Shown: positions 47,975 to 57,621 of the stretch, one piece after another
Layout: each line of letters starts with the position of its first letter
Numbering within the stretch: position 1 is the stretch's first letter
Source: Pseudovibrio brasiliensis
GTDB taxonomy: Bacteria; Pseudomonadota; Alphaproteobacteria; Rhizobiales; Stappiaceae
Length of the DNA: 64,000 nt
Direction of reading: 5' to 3'
NCBI RefSeq assembly: GCF_018282095.1
Contig: NZ_CP074126.1
Location: forward strand, 1,870,501 to 1,934,500
Made by a program: the position numbers and the translations under genes
The notes under the pieces: generated by a model
Database searches by the model: none
What the model saw: only the letters and a program-made list of their open reading frames with translations
What the model was told of the DNA's origin: nothing

Positions 47975-48185
47975 CGGAAAAGCAGACTTTGGAGTAAGCA
48001 GATACCACAAGGAAACTTGAAGTCTGCTCCATGGTTCTGAATGGGATAACCCGTTAGGCTTGCTAAGTTTTCTCAAGGCGCAAGCATTCTGTGCCTTGAG
48101 AAATCCAACGGAGACAAAAGGGAACCTCCGTCACATGAGGGGAGCCTGAGGCAAAGCTCAGGACAATAAGCAGGGTAGGCATACT
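47975..48185 (+). promoter_or_regulatory. Hairpin-rich leader of cimA
   Basis: Three inverted repeats follow one another: AGCAGACTT/AAGTCTGCT (47981-48028), TCTCAAGGC/GCCTTGAGA (48071-48101) and CCTGAG/CTCAGG near 48145-48165. A mini reading frame at 48031 would read MVLNGITR. An attenuator responding to branched-chain amino acids is possible but is inference only. The first repeat may also terminate cysS. Confidence 0.35.
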
Positions 48186-49790
48186 ATGACGAAAGAGCGT
48201 CTGTATCTTTTCGACACGACATTGCGCGATGGGGCTCAGACCTCCGGCATTGATTTCTCCGTGGACGAAAAAATTGCCATTACCGACTTATTGGAAAGAC
48301 TGGGTGTCGACTATATTGAAGGCGGCTACCCGGGCGCGAACCCCACAGACACAAAGTTTTTCTCTGAAAAGAGAACCCAAAAAGCGATCTTCACCGCCTT
48401 TGGCATGACCAAACGAGCAGGGCGCTCTGTCAGCAATGACCCCGGTGTGCAGATGGTTCTGCAATCCGCAGCTGATGCCACCTGCTATGTGGCAAAGAGC
48501 TGGGACTACCACGTTGATGTTGCACTGAAGTGCACCAACGAGGAAAATCTGGAAAGCATCGCAGACACGGTCAAAGCCTCCGTCGACGCTGGCAAGGAAG
48601 CCATGATCGATTGTGAGCATTTCTTCGACGGTTACAAGGCGAACCCGGACTACGCTCTGGCCTGCGCGAAGACTGCCTATGAAGCCGGCGCGCGCTGGGT
48701 GGTCCTGTGCGACACCAATGGCGGCACGCTGCCACATGAAGTCACCGAGATCGTCAACGCCGTGATGCAGGTGGTGCCGGGCAGCAATCTGGGCATCCAC
48801 GCACACGATGACACCGGCCATGCTGTCGCAAACACGCTGGCAGCCGTTGTTGCTGGAGTGCGTCAGGTGCAGGGCACACTCAACGGCATCGGTGAGCGTT
48901 GCGGCAATGCCAACATGATCACCCTGATCCCGAATATGCTGCTGAAAAAGCCGTATTGCGATCTGGTGGAACTTGGCATCAAGGTTGAAGACCTGACAGA
49001 ATTGACCGCAATATCAAGGAGTTTTGACGAGATCTTGAATCGATCTTCTAATGTCCATGCTCCTTATGTTGGCGCAAATGCCTTTGCCACCAAAGCAGGC
49101 ATTCATGCTTCTGCTATCCTGAAGAACCCGGACACCTACGAGCACATCCCGCCAGAAATGGTCGGCAACCAGCGCCGCGTACTTGTCTCTGATCAGGCCG
49201 GAAAATCCAACCTGCTCAACGAACTGAAGCGCCTCGGCGTGGACGCGGACAAAGCTGATCCACGTCTCGACCGTCTGCTGGCTGAAGTGAAGGAACTGGA
49301 AGCACAGGGCTTCGCCTATGAAGCCGCAGATGCCTCCTTCGAACTCCTTGCTCGTCGACGCCTGCACTCTGTGCCGGATTACTTCGACGTTCTGTCTTTC
49401 CGCACCGGAGTAGAGCGTCGCTACAACGCACTGGGTGAGCGCGTGACGGTTTCCGAGGCGGTGGTGAAAGTGGAAGTGGACGGTGAAACCTTCATGTCGG
49501 TGGCAGAAGGCAATGGTCCGGTCAACGCACTTGATCTGTCACTGCGCAAAGATCTCGGCAAATACCAAAGCCTGATAGCTGATCTTGAGCTGATCGACTA
49601 TAAGGTGCGAATATTGAACGGCGGCACCAGCGCGATCACCCGTGTTCTCATAGAAAGCCAGAACAAGAAAACCGGCAAACGCTGGTTCACGGTTGGCGTC
49701 TCTGAAAACATCGTAGACGCCTCCTTCCAGGCTCTGGTAGATTCCGTTCGCTATTGCATTTTCAAGGCGAATGAGCTGGAAACAGCCTGA
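48186..49790 (+). CDS. cimA: (R)-citramalate synthase
   Basis: The protein has 534 residues. The HMG-CoA-lyase-like barrel starts with LFDTTLRDGAQTSGIDFSV; the metal His pair is in GIHAHDDTGHAVAN. The CimA-type middle has LTAISRSFDEI, and the C-terminus is a LeuA-dimer regulatory domain. It condenses pyruvate and acetyl-CoA in a threonine-independent route to isoleucine. The DTTLRDGAQ start and length distinguish it from LeuA. Confidence 0.93.
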   Translation: MTKERLYLFDTTLRDGAQTSGIDFSVDEKIAITDLLERLGVDYIEGGYPGANPTDTKFFSEKRTQKAIFTAFGMTKRAGRSVSNDPGVQMVLQSAADATCYVAKSWDYHVDVALKCTNEENLESIADTVKASVDAGKEAMIDCEHFFDGYKANPDYALACAKTAYEAGARWVVLCDTNGGTLPHEVTEIVNAVMQVVPGSNLGIHAHDDTGHAVANTLAAVVAGVRQVQGTLNGIGERCGNANMITLIPNMLLKKPYCDLVELGIKVEDLTELTAISRSFDEILNRSSNVHAPYVGANAFATKAGIHASAILKNPDTYEHIPPEMVGNQRRVLVSDQAGKSNLLNELKRLGVDADKADPRLDRLLAEVKELEAQGFAYEAADASFELLARRRLHSVPDYFDVLSFRTGVERRYNALGERVTVSEAVVKVEVDGETFMSVAEGNGPVNALDLSLRKDLGKYQSLIADLELIDYKVRILNGGTSAITRVLIESQNKKTGKRWFTVGVSENIVDASFQALVDSVRYCIFKANELETA

Positions 49791-49814
49791 TAGATGCTGA
49801 TAAGGCATCTTAAA

Positions 49815-49859
49815 ACGTATCGCTGAAAAGTGGGAACCGGTTTTCAGATAAAGATACGT
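49815..49859. repeat. Nested palindromic repeat, first copy
   Basis: The outer arms ACGTATC/GATACGT enclose inner arms CTGAAAA/TTTTCAG around GTGGGAACCGG. The core aaagtgg...cggttttc recurs at 53446-53487. This type of element is dispersed in many rhizobial genomes. Confidence 0.6.
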
Positions 49860-49871
49860 GGGAAGCAAAGG

Positions 49872-49915
49872 CTAAAGCAGTTCATGTGCTTCAATGAAAA
49901 TGTGAACTGCTTTAG
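49872..49915. repeat. Inverted repeat after cimA
   Basis: CTAAAGCAGTTCA and TGAACTGCTTTAG form 13 perfect pairs around an 18-base loop. It may be part of the same dispersed repeat or act as a terminator. Confidence 0.6.
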
Positions 49916-50016
49916 GCACTGAAAGATTTGTGGTCGCGGTTGCGCGGCCATCCCTACCTTTATTTCATCGGCGTCAGGCTCTCTGGCGCCCATTTATTTC
50001 GTAGTATGAGGGTTTA

Positions 50017-50958
50017 ATGAGCCAGTCAGCATCCGCTGCTGACCAGCTGAGCACGCCGGAAGCGTTCAAAGCTGGCTTGATTGCAGCGATATCTGCTTAT
50101 CTCATGTGGGGCTTTGCACCCATGTACTATAAGCTCACAGCAGACATGCCAGCGATCATCGTGATCTGCTATCGCGTGATTGGCTCCGTGCTGTTCCTGG
50201 GTGCGTTTCTGGTCATGAGCAAGCTGCGCAAAGAGGTCTTCGCCATCTTCTGCGATTTCTCCCGCCTGCGCTATCTGCTGGTCTCAGCTTCAGTCATCAG
50301 CATCAACTGGACCGTCTTTATCTGGTCCGTTGAAACGGGCAGGGTGCTGGACGCAAGCCTCGGCTACTTCATCAATCCACTTGTCAGTGTGGGCTTGGGC
50401 GTTGTGCTGCTCTCCGAGCGCCTCACCAAAGCGCAGATGCTGGCCTTAGCGATCACTATCTTCGCGGTGCTCTACAAAACCTATGAGGTTGGGGAGCTAC
50501 CTTGGGTGTCTGTGGTGCTGGCCCTCAGCTTCGCGCTCTACGGCTTCGTGCGCAAAAAAGCCCCTGTAGGGGCTGTTGCAGGACAATTGGTGGAAGTTCT
50601 GCTGGTCATGCCATTTGCGCTGGGCGGTCTCTGGTACTACACCGCAGTGGGGTCCGGCGGTGTCTATCCGACCATCCCAACTGAGCACCCATGGTTCCTG
50701 TCCTTGCTGCTCTTTACTGGGGTGATCACAGCCGTGCCGCTGGTGGTCTTTGCCTTTGCCGCACGGCGTTTGCCAATGGTCTACATCGGCTTCCTGCAGT
50801 ACATCGCTCCCTCCATCCACTTCCTCAGTGCAATCTGGTTGTTTGGAGAGGAACTGTCGCTGGAAGGCCTGTTTGCCTTCGGCATGATCTGGTTCTCGCT
50901 GGTCGTTTTCTCCATTGATGGCGTCATGGCGCGCCGCCGGACGGAGAAAATGGCATAG
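50017..50958 (+). CDS. rarD: RarD-type EamA transporter
   Basis: The protein has 313 residues and ten predicted membrane helices as two EamA halves. Family features are YLMWGFAPMYYKL, INWTVFIWSVETGRVLDASLGYFINPL and FLQYIAPSIHFL. Members are exporters of unknown natural substrate, named for chloramphenicol sensitivity. The gene stands alone and ends in a bidirectional terminator. Confidence 0.92.
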   Translation: MSQSASAADQLSTPEAFKAGLIAAISAYLMWGFAPMYYKLTADMPAIIVICYRVIGSVLFLGAFLVMSKLRKEVFAIFCDFSRLRYLLVSASVISINWTVFIWSVETGRVLDASLGYFINPLVSVGLGVVLLSERLTKAQMLALAITIFAVLYKTYEVGELPWVSVVLALSFALYGFVRKKAPVGAVAGQLVEVLLVMPFALGGLWYYTAVGSGGVYPTIPTEHPWFLSLLLFTGVITAVPLVVFAFAARRLPMVYIGFLQYIAPSIHFLSAIWLFGEELSLEGLFAFGMIWFSLVVFSIDGVMARRRTEKMA

Positions 50959-50980
50959 AAGCAGTCACACGCAGAATTAA

Positions 50981-51009
50981 GAAAGGCCGCTGATTGAGCG
51001 GCCTTTTTC
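50981..51009. terminator. Bidirectional terminator between rarD and the LOG gene
   Basis: AAAGGCCGCT and AGCGGCCTTT pair around GATTG and are flanked by A- and T-runs. Confidence 0.9.
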
Positions 51010-51010
51010 A

Positions 51011-51601
51011 TTACATGTCTTTGACATCCGGATGTTCAACTTTGCAGCCCTCAATGGCCTTGCAAAGGATATCGACGCTCTGCGAAACGTCGGAGGTGAT
51101 CTCATAGGTGATGTCGCTGTCCGGACGAATGAAGCCAAGGCCCCGCATATGGTCGAGTAGTTCAACCAATGGGGTCCAGAACTGATCCAGATTAAGCAGC
51201 AGCATTGGCTTGTCGTGACGGCCAAGCTGAGCCCAGGTCAGCATCTCCACAAGTTCCTCAAGTGTGCCGATCCCGCCCGGAAGAGCGATGAACGCGTCCG
51301 CTTTTTCAAACATAGTGCGCTTACGCTCATGCATGTCCTGCGTCACGATCAGTTCGTGGGCGTCTTCCAGCATCACTTCCCGTTCCTTCAGGAACTTTGG
51401 AATAACGCCGGTCACTTTACCACCGTTTTCAAGAACGGTTTTTGCAACAGCTCCCATAAGTCCAATGGATCCGCCGCCATAAACGAGTCGAATCCCTTCA
51501 CGGGCTAACAATTCACCAAGCTGAATCGCAGCTTGTTCAAACAGCGGCTGGCTCCCCGCGTTGGAGCCGCAATATACGCAGATGCTTTTCAAGGTTTTCA
51601 T
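51011..51601 (-). CDS. LOG-family nucleotide phosphoribohydrolase
   Basis: The protein has 196 residues of the Rossmann-fold LOG family (TIGR00730). Motifs are YCGSNAGSQ near the start, VYGGGSIGLMG, and the substrate motif PGGIGTLEE. These enzymes release ribose 5-phosphate from cytokinin riboside monophosphates or other nucleotides, and are sometimes mislabelled lysine decarboxylase. It is divergent from the LysM gene. Confidence 0.92.
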   Translation of the reverse strand: MKTLKSICVYCGSNAGSQPLFEQAAIQLGELLAREGIRLVYGGGSIGLMGAVAKTVLENGGKVTGVIPKFLKEREVMLEDAHELIVTQDMHERKRTMFEKADAFIALPGGIGTLEELVEMLTWAQLGRHDKPMLLLNLDQFWTPLVELLDHMRGLGFIRPDSDITYEITSDVSQSVDILCKAIEGCKVEHPDVKDM

Positions 51602-51868
51602 AGGTATTCTGTCGCATTAGGCTAGGGGGAACGTCAAGCAAGGCTCGTAAAATGAGGTTAATTCACCCAACATGCGCAACTTGCCTGACATGGTGCACCT
51701 TGCCCCTCGGGTTAAACATGTATAACAAACACGATTAAAGTCTGTCCTTTTTGCTCTAAACTCGGCAAAAGAGACAGCCGGATAAACTGATATCCGGGCA
51801 ATCTGATATAATGTCAAAGCATGCCATGTCGAGTGAACTATGGTCTGCTTGAGGAGCAATTGAGAACC

Positions 51869-53332
51869 ATGTCGAAATCGGGGATGAACTGGTTGCTGAC
51901 AGTTGCTGTAGCTGTTGCAGCGGGCGCAATCGGTGCGGGGGCGTACTACCTGAGCAAGGAAGACACTTCGGTTGTAGCAGAAGCTGAAAAGGCTGTTGCA
52001 AAACTGGAAGCAGCTGCAAATGGCAAAGTACAGCTCAACTCGTCGGGCGCACAGGTAGATAAGGCAGGGGCTGATAAAACTCCTGAAGCGACTACCAAGC
52101 TGGAGACAGCAGATGTTGCCGGCGACAATGTCCCAAGTTTCGATGTGATGCGCGTGGAGCCATCTGGCGATGCAGTGGTTGCAGGCCGTGCAGAAGCCGG
52201 TTCCATTGTGGCGCTCATCTCCAATGGCGATGTGATCGGCAAAGGCATTGCCAACAACCGCGGCGAGTTCGCGATTGTCCTCGATAAACCACTGAAGCCG
52301 GGCGATCATGATGTGAGCCTGGAAGCGACCAATCAGGAAACTCAGGAAAAGAATGGCTCTGAGCAGCACATTGCTGTCTCCGTACCTGAAGATGAAAGCG
52401 GTGAAGTCCTCGTTGTCCTGAACGAGCCAAACGCACCATCCAAAATTCTTCAGCTACCAGAAACGCCAGTCACAGCAGAACCAGTAACAACCGTCCAGAC
52501 AGAGCAGCCAAAAGCGGTTGCTCCGGTTGAAACAGCTGCAGTTGAAACGCCGGGCGCAAAAGAAGAAGCACCTGCACCTGCTGCAACCGCTGAAAAGCCA
52601 GCAGCGCCAGCTGAAACCACTGTTGCTGTGACAGAGACACCAGCTCCAACCTCTGAAACACCTGCACCAGCTGCAACTGAGACTGCGGAAGCGTCAGCTG
52701 AACAGCCTCAGCCAGAAGCTCCTGCGGCTGTTGTAGCACAGACTGAAACCCCAACCGAAGCTCCAGCCCCTGTTGCTGTAGCACTGGCAAACGAAGAGCC
52801 TGAGCTGACCGTGAAGGCTGTTGAGACCGAGCAGGGCAAAGTCTTTGTGGCCGGTGAAAGTGAGCCGGGCGCACAGGTTCGTGTTTACGTTGGCGAAGAG
52901 TTCGTCGGTGAAGCTAAGGCGGGCAAAGAGGGTCGTTGGCTGGTGGAAGCTGAGAAGACCATTCCAGCTGGCAACGTAGAAGTTCGCGCCGACAAGGTGG
53001 AAAACACCGAAGGTAAAGTGGAAGCCCGTGCGCAGGTCGTCTTCACCAAAGGTGAAAACGATGTGGCTATGATCCCGGTTCGCCTCGTTGCTGAAGGCTC
53101 CGGCTCTAAAGGCTCATCCGCATCTGTCGGTATTGGCGAGCTACCAAACGTTATCATCCGCCGCGGTGATAACCTCTGGACCATCTCCCGCCGCCTGTAT
53201 GGTCAGGGAACGCGTTACACCACCATCTATCAGGCAAACAGCCAGCAGATTCAAAATCCGGACCTGATCTTCCCGGGACAGGTGTTCATGTTGCCTGTGG
53301 CTGACCTGAATTGGAAAACAATTAATAACTGA
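51869..53332 (+). CDS. LysM-domain envelope protein
   Basis: The protein has 487 residues from the ATG at 51869. One membrane anchor (NWLLTVAVAVAAGAIGAGAYYL) is followed by two bacterial Ig-like segments (about residues 95-175 and 320-400) with a long Ala, Pro and Glu rich linker between. The C-terminal LysM domain has IIRRGDNLWTISRRLYG and LIFPGQVFMLP. It probably binds peptidoglycan. A TTG three codons upstream, closer to GAGGAG, is an alternative start. Confidence 0.88.
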   Translation: MSKSGMNWLLTVAVAVAAGAIGAGAYYLSKEDTSVVAEAEKAVAKLEAAANGKVQLNSSGAQVDKAGADKTPEATTKLETADVAGDNVPSFDVMRVEPSGDAVVAGRAEAGSIVALISNGDVIGKGIANNRGEFAIVLDKPLKPGDHDVSLEATNQETQEKNGSEQHIAVSVPEDESGEVLVVLNEPNAPSKILQLPETPVTAEPVTTVQTEQPKAVAPVETAAVETPGAKEEAPAPAATAEKPAAPAETTVAVTETPAPTSETPAPAATETAEASAEQPQPEAPAAVVAQTETPTEAPAPVAVALANEEPELTVKAVETEQGKVFVAGESEPGAQVRVYVGEEFVGEAKAGKEGRWLVEAEKTIPAGNVEVRADKVENTEGKVEARAQVVFTKGENDVAMIPVRLVAEGSGSKGSSASVGIGELPNVIIRRGDNLWTISRRLYGQGTRYTTIYQANSQQIQNPDLIFPGQVFMLPVADLNWKTINN

Positions 53333-53394
53333 TCTGGATTCTTCTCTTCGAACGTCCTATTTAAGAAGAGAAAGCTTTCCAGATTAATCTTTCG

Positions 53395-53425
53395 GAAAGC
53401 GCTGGATGAACAATCCAGCGCTTTC
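53395..53425 (+). terminator. Hairpin after the LysM gene
   Basis: GAAAGCGCTGGAT and ATCCAGCGCTTTC make 13 perfect pairs with a five-base loop. The following sequence is only moderately T-rich. Confidence 0.75.
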
Positions 53426-53445
53426 TCTGGTTTGCAAACCTACTG

Positions 53446-53487
53446 CGCACTCCCGAAAAGTGGTTTCGGTTTTCGGATGAGGGTGCG
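53446..53487. repeat. Nested palindromic repeat, second copy
   Basis: The outer arms CGCAC/GTGCG enclose the inner arms CCGAAAA/TTTTCGG around GTGGTTTCGG. The core and the nesting are the same as at 49815-49859. Confidence 0.6.
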
Positions 53488-53625
53488 TTCCCAAAGAGGG
53501 CATAAGACCCTTTCCAATCTGATGACAATGGCGCGTTCAGGACCATTGCTCTTCTGATAAGACATTCCAAATTCGCCAAACCGCTTCTGCGTATTGAGAA
53601 GCGTGCCGGGCAACAAGGCACTAGC

Positions 53626-55566
53626 ATGACTGCAACAAGCAAAAAACAGCAGGAAAAATCCGCCCCTGCTTTGGATGCAGACGATAAAGGCTTGCTTCGT
53701 TCACTGAAAACTCTCTGGGTTTACATGTGGCCTGATGCAAGGCCGGAGCTGAAAAAGCGTGTCGTTCTGGCCCTCGCGGCGTTGATTGTCGCAAAAATTA
53801 TTACCGTTTTCGCACCCTACCTTTATGCATGGGCAACCGACGCCCTGACTGACAACAGTGTTCTGCCAAACTGGTTGCCGCCAATCCTCATTGCGCCAAT
53901 CATGCTGGTCATCGCGTACAATGTTGCCAGAACCATGGCTGTCGGTTTCAACCAGATCCGTGATGCCATCTTCTCCAGCGTCGGCTTGCATGCCGTTCGC
54001 GAACTGGCCAATCTGACCTTCCAGCACCTCCATGCGCTGTCCCTGCGCTATCACCTGTCCCGCCGCACCGGCGGTCTGACCCGCGTGATCGACCGTGGTG
54101 TGAAGGGCATTGAAGGCATCGTTCGTTTCACGATCCTCAGCGGTATTCCAACAATCGTTGAATTTGCCATGATGGCGGTCGTCATCTGGTTCCAGTTCGG
54201 CTTCTGGTATGTAGTTGTCGTTGGCGTCACCGTGTTTGCCTACGTCTATTACACCGTTGTGGCGTCCGATAAGCGTATTCAGATCCGCCGAGACATGAAC
54301 AACGCGGACAACGATGCAAACAGCAAGTCCGTCGACAGCCTGCTGAACTTTGAGACCGTGAAGTACTTCGGCAACGAAGAGATGGAGCGTGGTCGTTTTG
54401 ATAAGGCAATGCGTGGCTATGAACGCGCGGCGATCAAAACATGGACGTCGCTGTCCTGGCTCAACTTCGGTCAGGCACTGATCCTGGGCGTCGGCATGAC
54501 AACCTGTATGGTCATGTCCGCCATGGCAATCCAGCGCGGCGAGCAGACCATCGGTGACTTCGTCATGATCAACGCGCTGCTCATGCAGCTGTCTGTCCCG
54601 CTCAACTTCATCGGCTTCATCTACCGCGAAATCCGTCAGGGTATTGCTGATCTGGAAGCCATGTTCTCTGTTCTGGCTGTTGAACCTGAAATTCAGGATG
54701 AACCACTGGCAGAGAACCTGAAGGTCAAGGAAGCCACCATCAAGTTTGAGGATGTGCACTTCCACTATGATGAAGAGCGCCCGATCCTCAAAGGCGTGAA
54801 CTTCGAGGTTCCCGCTGGCAGCACCATCGCAATTGTTGGTCCGTCCGGTGCCGGTAAGTCTACCATTTCGCGCCTGCTGTTCCGCTTCTATGACGTCACC
54901 TCAGGTCGCATCACCATTGACGGCAAGGACGTGCGTGAAGTCACCCAGAAGTCTCTGCGCGATCACATCGGCATGGTACCTCAGGATACGGTGCTGTTTA
55001 ACGACAACATCGCCTACAACATCCGCTATGGCCGCGTGAACGCAACAGATGAAGAGGTGAAGGAAGCGGCAAAGCTGGCCCAGATCGACCACTTCATTGA
55101 AGCACTGCCACATGGCTATGACAGTGAAGTGGGTGAGCGCGGCCTGAAGCTCTCCGGTGGTGAAAAGCAGCGTGTGGCGATTGCGCGAACCATCCTCAAG
55201 AGCCCGCCAATCCTTATCCTCGATGAAGCAACGTCCGCTCTGGACACCCACACCGAGCAGGAAATCCAGTCCGCTCTGGATGTGGTCTCCAAGGATCGCA
55301 CCACGCTCGTCATCGCTCACCGCCTCTCAACCGTGGTGAACGCTGACCAGATCCTCGTGCTCAAAGCCGGTGAAGCCGTGGAGCAGGGCACCCACGCCGA
55401 GCTCATGGCCAACGATGGCCTATACGCCTCCATGTGGAGCCGTCAGCGTGAAGTCAGCGAAGCAGAAGCTCGTCTGGCTGAAATGCGTGAAGATGATCAA
55501 GGCTTCATTTCCAGAGGCAAAAGTGCTGAAGAAGCCGTAATTGAGGGCATAAACGACAAGAAATAG
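53626..55566 (+). CDS. Atm1-type ABC exporter
   Basis: The protein has 646 residues: a six-helix exporter domain (about 40-350) and a nucleotide-binding domain. Walker A is VGPSGAGKST, the signature is LSGGEKQRVAIAR, Walker B is ILILDEATSALD, and the switch is in VIAHRLST. The segments HLSRRTGGLTRVIDRG and LNFETVKYFGNEE are typical of Atm1/HMT1 proteins, which export glutathione-linked sulfur or metal compounds. It acts as a homodimer. Confidence 0.93.
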   Translation: MTATSKKQQEKSAPALDADDKGLLRSLKTLWVYMWPDARPELKKRVVLALAALIVAKIITVFAPYLYAWATDALTDNSVLPNWLPPILIAPIMLVIAYNVARTMAVGFNQIRDAIFSSVGLHAVRELANLTFQHLHALSLRYHLSRRTGGLTRVIDRGVKGIEGIVRFTILSGIPTIVEFAMMAVVIWFQFGFWYVVVVGVTVFAYVYYTVVASDKRIQIRRDMNNADNDANSKSVDSLLNFETVKYFGNEEMERGRFDKAMRGYERAAIKTWTSLSWLNFGQALILGVGMTTCMVMSAMAIQRGEQTIGDFVMINALLMQLSVPLNFIGFIYREIRQGIADLEAMFSVLAVEPEIQDEPLAENLKVKEATIKFEDVHFHYDEERPILKGVNFEVPAGSTIAIVGPSGAGKSTISRLLFRFYDVTSGRITIDGKDVREVTQKSLRDHIGMVPQDTVLFNDNIAYNIRYGRVNATDEEVKEAAKLAQIDHFIEALPHGYDSEVGERGLKLSGGEKQRVAIARTILKSPPILILDEATSALDTHTEQEIQSALDVVSKDRTTLVIAHRLSTVVNADQILVLKAGEAVEQGTHAELMANDGLYASMWSRQREVSEAEARLAEMREDDQGFISRGKSAEEAVIEGINDKK

Positions 55567-55676
55567 TGGGTTGAAGGGAAAGCTCTGCGCGCAATCAGGG
55601 GAATCTCTGTTTAAATAAGCTAGAGTTGCTTGCACAGAACTCTCTGAGTTGCTCTATGAGCAGAAACTTAACGTCT

Positions 55677-55701
55677 GAGGGGTTCAATAGCTGAACCCCT
55701 C
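55677..55701 (+). terminator. Hairpin between the Atm1 exporter gene and psd
   Basis: GAGGGGTTCA and TGAACCCCTC form ten perfect pairs with a five-base loop. It lies 22 bases before psd without a T-run, so it may terminate the exporter mRNA or sit in the psd leader. Confidence 0.55.
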
Positions 55702-55723
55702 AATTGAGCAAAGGTGGTCGACG

Positions 55724-56425
55724 ATGTCGTTGGTAGACAGCATTTCCAAGACACTGGTTCCCATTCATAGAGAAGGTTACCCGTTCATCGCCATTGCTGC
55801 TGTCCTGACCATCATTTTAGGGTGGTTCTGGTCACCCCTTTTCTGGATAGGCCTCTTCCTCTCCGGATGGGTCTGTTACTTCTTCCGTGACCCAAAACGT
55901 GTCACACCCGTTAAAGACGGCCTGATTGTTTCCCCCGCAGATGGCACAGTGTGCCTGATGGGCTCCGCCATTCCACCGCGTGAGCTGGATCTGGGCGATC
56001 AGCCGATGATGCGTGTCTGCATCTTCATGGATGTCTTTAACTGCCACGTAAACCGTGCGCCAATGGCAGGCCGCGTCACGCGCGTTGCTTACAAAGCCGG
56101 AAAGTTCCTGAATGCGGAGCTGGACAAGGCAAGTGAGCACAACGAGCGCAACGGCCTAATCATTGAAAACGACAATGCCCGCATCGGCGTTGTGCAAATC
56201 GCCGGCCTCGTAGCACGCCGTATTGTGTGCTTCGTCAAAGAAGGCGAAAACATTTCTGCAGGTGATCGCTTCGGTCTGATCCGCTTTGGATCCCGTCTTG
56301 ATGTTTACCTGCCACAGGGTACAAAGCCACAAGTTGCCTTGGGCCAGACCATGATTGCTGGCGAAAGTATTCTGGCAAATCTGAAAGATGAAGAAGCAGG
56401 CGACGTCGTTGCCCGCGTTTCTTAA
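55724..56425 (+). CDS. psd: Phosphatidylserine decarboxylase
   Basis: The proenzyme has 233 residues of the short type. A hydrophobic N-terminal region (residues 18-50) anchors it. [10 protein letters not shown] is conserved, and the self-cleavage site is the GS pair in [12 protein letters not shown], where Ser becomes the pyruvoyl group. It makes phosphatidylethanolamine and is followed directly by pssA, the preceding step. Confidence 0.95.
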   Translation: MSLVDSISKTLVPIHREGYPFIAIAAVLTIILGWFWSPLFWIGLFLSGWVCYFFRDPKRVTPVKDGLIVSPADGTVCLMGSAIPPRELDLGDQPMMRVCIFMDVFNCHVNRAPMAGRVTRVAYKAGKFLNAELDKASEHNERNGLIIENDNARIGVVQIAGLVARRIVCFVKEGENISAGDRFGLIRFGSRLDVYLPQGTKPQVALGQTMIAGESILANLKDEEAGDVVARVS

Positions 56426-56436
56426 GGTAGTATAGC

Positions 56437-57384
56437 GTGTCAAATCCATTTCCTCCCTACGAACCGGGAGGTCAACCCGCCAATGGAAAAGGGAGTACGC
56501 GCAAGCGTATTCCCCTTCGTATTGTTTTACCAAATGTCGTCACTCTGCTGGCGCTGTGTTCTGGCCTGACAGCCATCCGCATGGCTATGGAAGACAGGTG
56601 GGATATGGCAATCGCTGCCATCTTCCTGGCTGCTATTCTGGATGCACTGGATGGCCGTGTCGCACGCATGCTCAAAGGCACCACCAAGTTTGGCGCCGAG
56701 CTGGACTCGCTGGCCGACTTCGTGAACTTCGGTGTAGCACCGGGCATCATCCTGTACGCATGGATGCTGGAAGACGCCAGTTCCCTCGGCTGGATTGCCT
56801 CGCTGCTGTTCTCCATCTGCATGGCACTGCGCCTGGCGCGCTTTAACGTGGCGCTGGACGATCCGAATAAGCCAAAGTGGGCGAATAAGTTCTTCACTGG
56901 TGTTCCGGCCCCGGCTGGCGCGCTGACAGTTCTGCTACCGATCTATCTGGAGCGTCTGGGCGTGCCGCACTGGAACGAGCTGGCACTGCCAGTCGCGCTT
57001 TACACCATGTTCATTGGCCTTCTGATGGTCAGCCAGCTGCCGACCTTCTCCGGCAAGCAGATCGGCACCCACATCCGCCGTGAATGGGTTCTGCCGCTGT
57101 TCGTCGTTGCTGTTGGTATCGTTGCACTGGCCGCGAGTTATCCGTTTGAGTGTCTGACTGTGATCAGTCTCGGCTACCTCATCTCTATTCCCTTCGCTTG
57201 GCGTTCCTACAAAATCCACTGTGTTACAGGGAAGGGACCACACGCGGACTGTGATGTGATGACAACCGAGATTGAAGAGGAAAGCGTGTCAGAAGACAAA
57301 GCCTCTTTGAAAGTCAGCCTCGAAGATATCGCCAAAGCAGGTGTGCCTGATCCAAAACAGGATCAGAAGGACAGCAAGACTTAA
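56437..57384 (+). CDS. pssA: Phosphatidylserine synthase
   Basis: The protein has 315 residues and starts with GTG. The CDP-alcohol phosphotransferase motif is [11 protein letters not shown] followed by [19 protein letters not shown], with all three Asp in place, and seven or so membrane helices follow. It makes phosphatidylserine from CDP-diacylglycerol and serine. It is eleven bases after psd. The C-terminal tail of 50 residues is charged and soluble. Confidence 0.95.
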   Translation: MSNPFPPYEPGGQPANGKGSTRKRIPLRIVLPNVVTLLALCSGLTAIRMAMEDRWDMAIAAIFLAAILDALDGRVARMLKGTTKFGAELDSLADFVNFGVAPGIILYAWMLEDASSLGWIASLLFSICMALRLARFNVALDDPNKPKWANKFFTGVPAPAGALTVLLPIYLERLGVPHWNELALPVALYTMFIGLLMVSQLPTFSGKQIGTHIRREWVLPLFVVAVGIVALAASYPFECLTVISLGYLISIPFAWRSYKIHCVTGKGPHADCDVMTTEIEEESVSEDKASLKVSLEDIAKAGVPDPKQDQKDSKT

Positions 57385-57408
57385 GGTCACGTTGAAATGA
57401 GATTTATG

Positions 57409-57440
57409 AAAGGCCGTGGAACACTTCGCGGCCTTTTTTG
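57409..57440 (+). terminator. Terminator after pssA
   Basis: AAAGGCCG and CGGCCTTT enclose a 12-base loop and are followed by a T-run. Confidence 0.88.
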
Positions 57441-57469
57441 TTGACCTGACAACATCGCCCGCAAACATT

Positions 57470-57560
57470 CTCCCAGCTCCCAGCTCCCAGCTCCCAGCTC
57501 CCAGCTCCCAGCTCCCAGCTCCCAGCTCCCAGCTCCCAGCTCCCAGCTCCCAGCTCCCAG
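57470..57560. repeat. Perfect heptamer tandem array, 13 copies of CTCCCAG
   Basis: Ninety-one bases consist of 13 identical units without a single change. The array lies between two convergent genes, between their terminators, so length changes would not affect a protein. Confidence 0.97.
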
Positions 57561-57575
57561 CCTGCAGGCAACAAA

Positions 57576-57600
57576 AAAGGCTGCCGAAGCAGCCTCTTTC
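57576..57600 (-). terminator. Terminator of the RND efflux operon
   Basis: AAAGGCTGC and GCAGCCTCTTT pair around CGAA; on the minus strand the stem is followed by TTTTTTG. Confidence 0.8.
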
Positions 57601-57621
57601 ATTCTCATATCTGAGCCCGCT

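Noticed and set aside
53701-54765. A 354-residue minus-strand reading frame
   Set aside because: It is a His, Asp and Gln rich shadow of the ABC exporter gene.
57470-57560. CRISPR array
   Set aside because: The unit is seven bases with no spacers and there are no cas genes; it is a simple tandem repeat.
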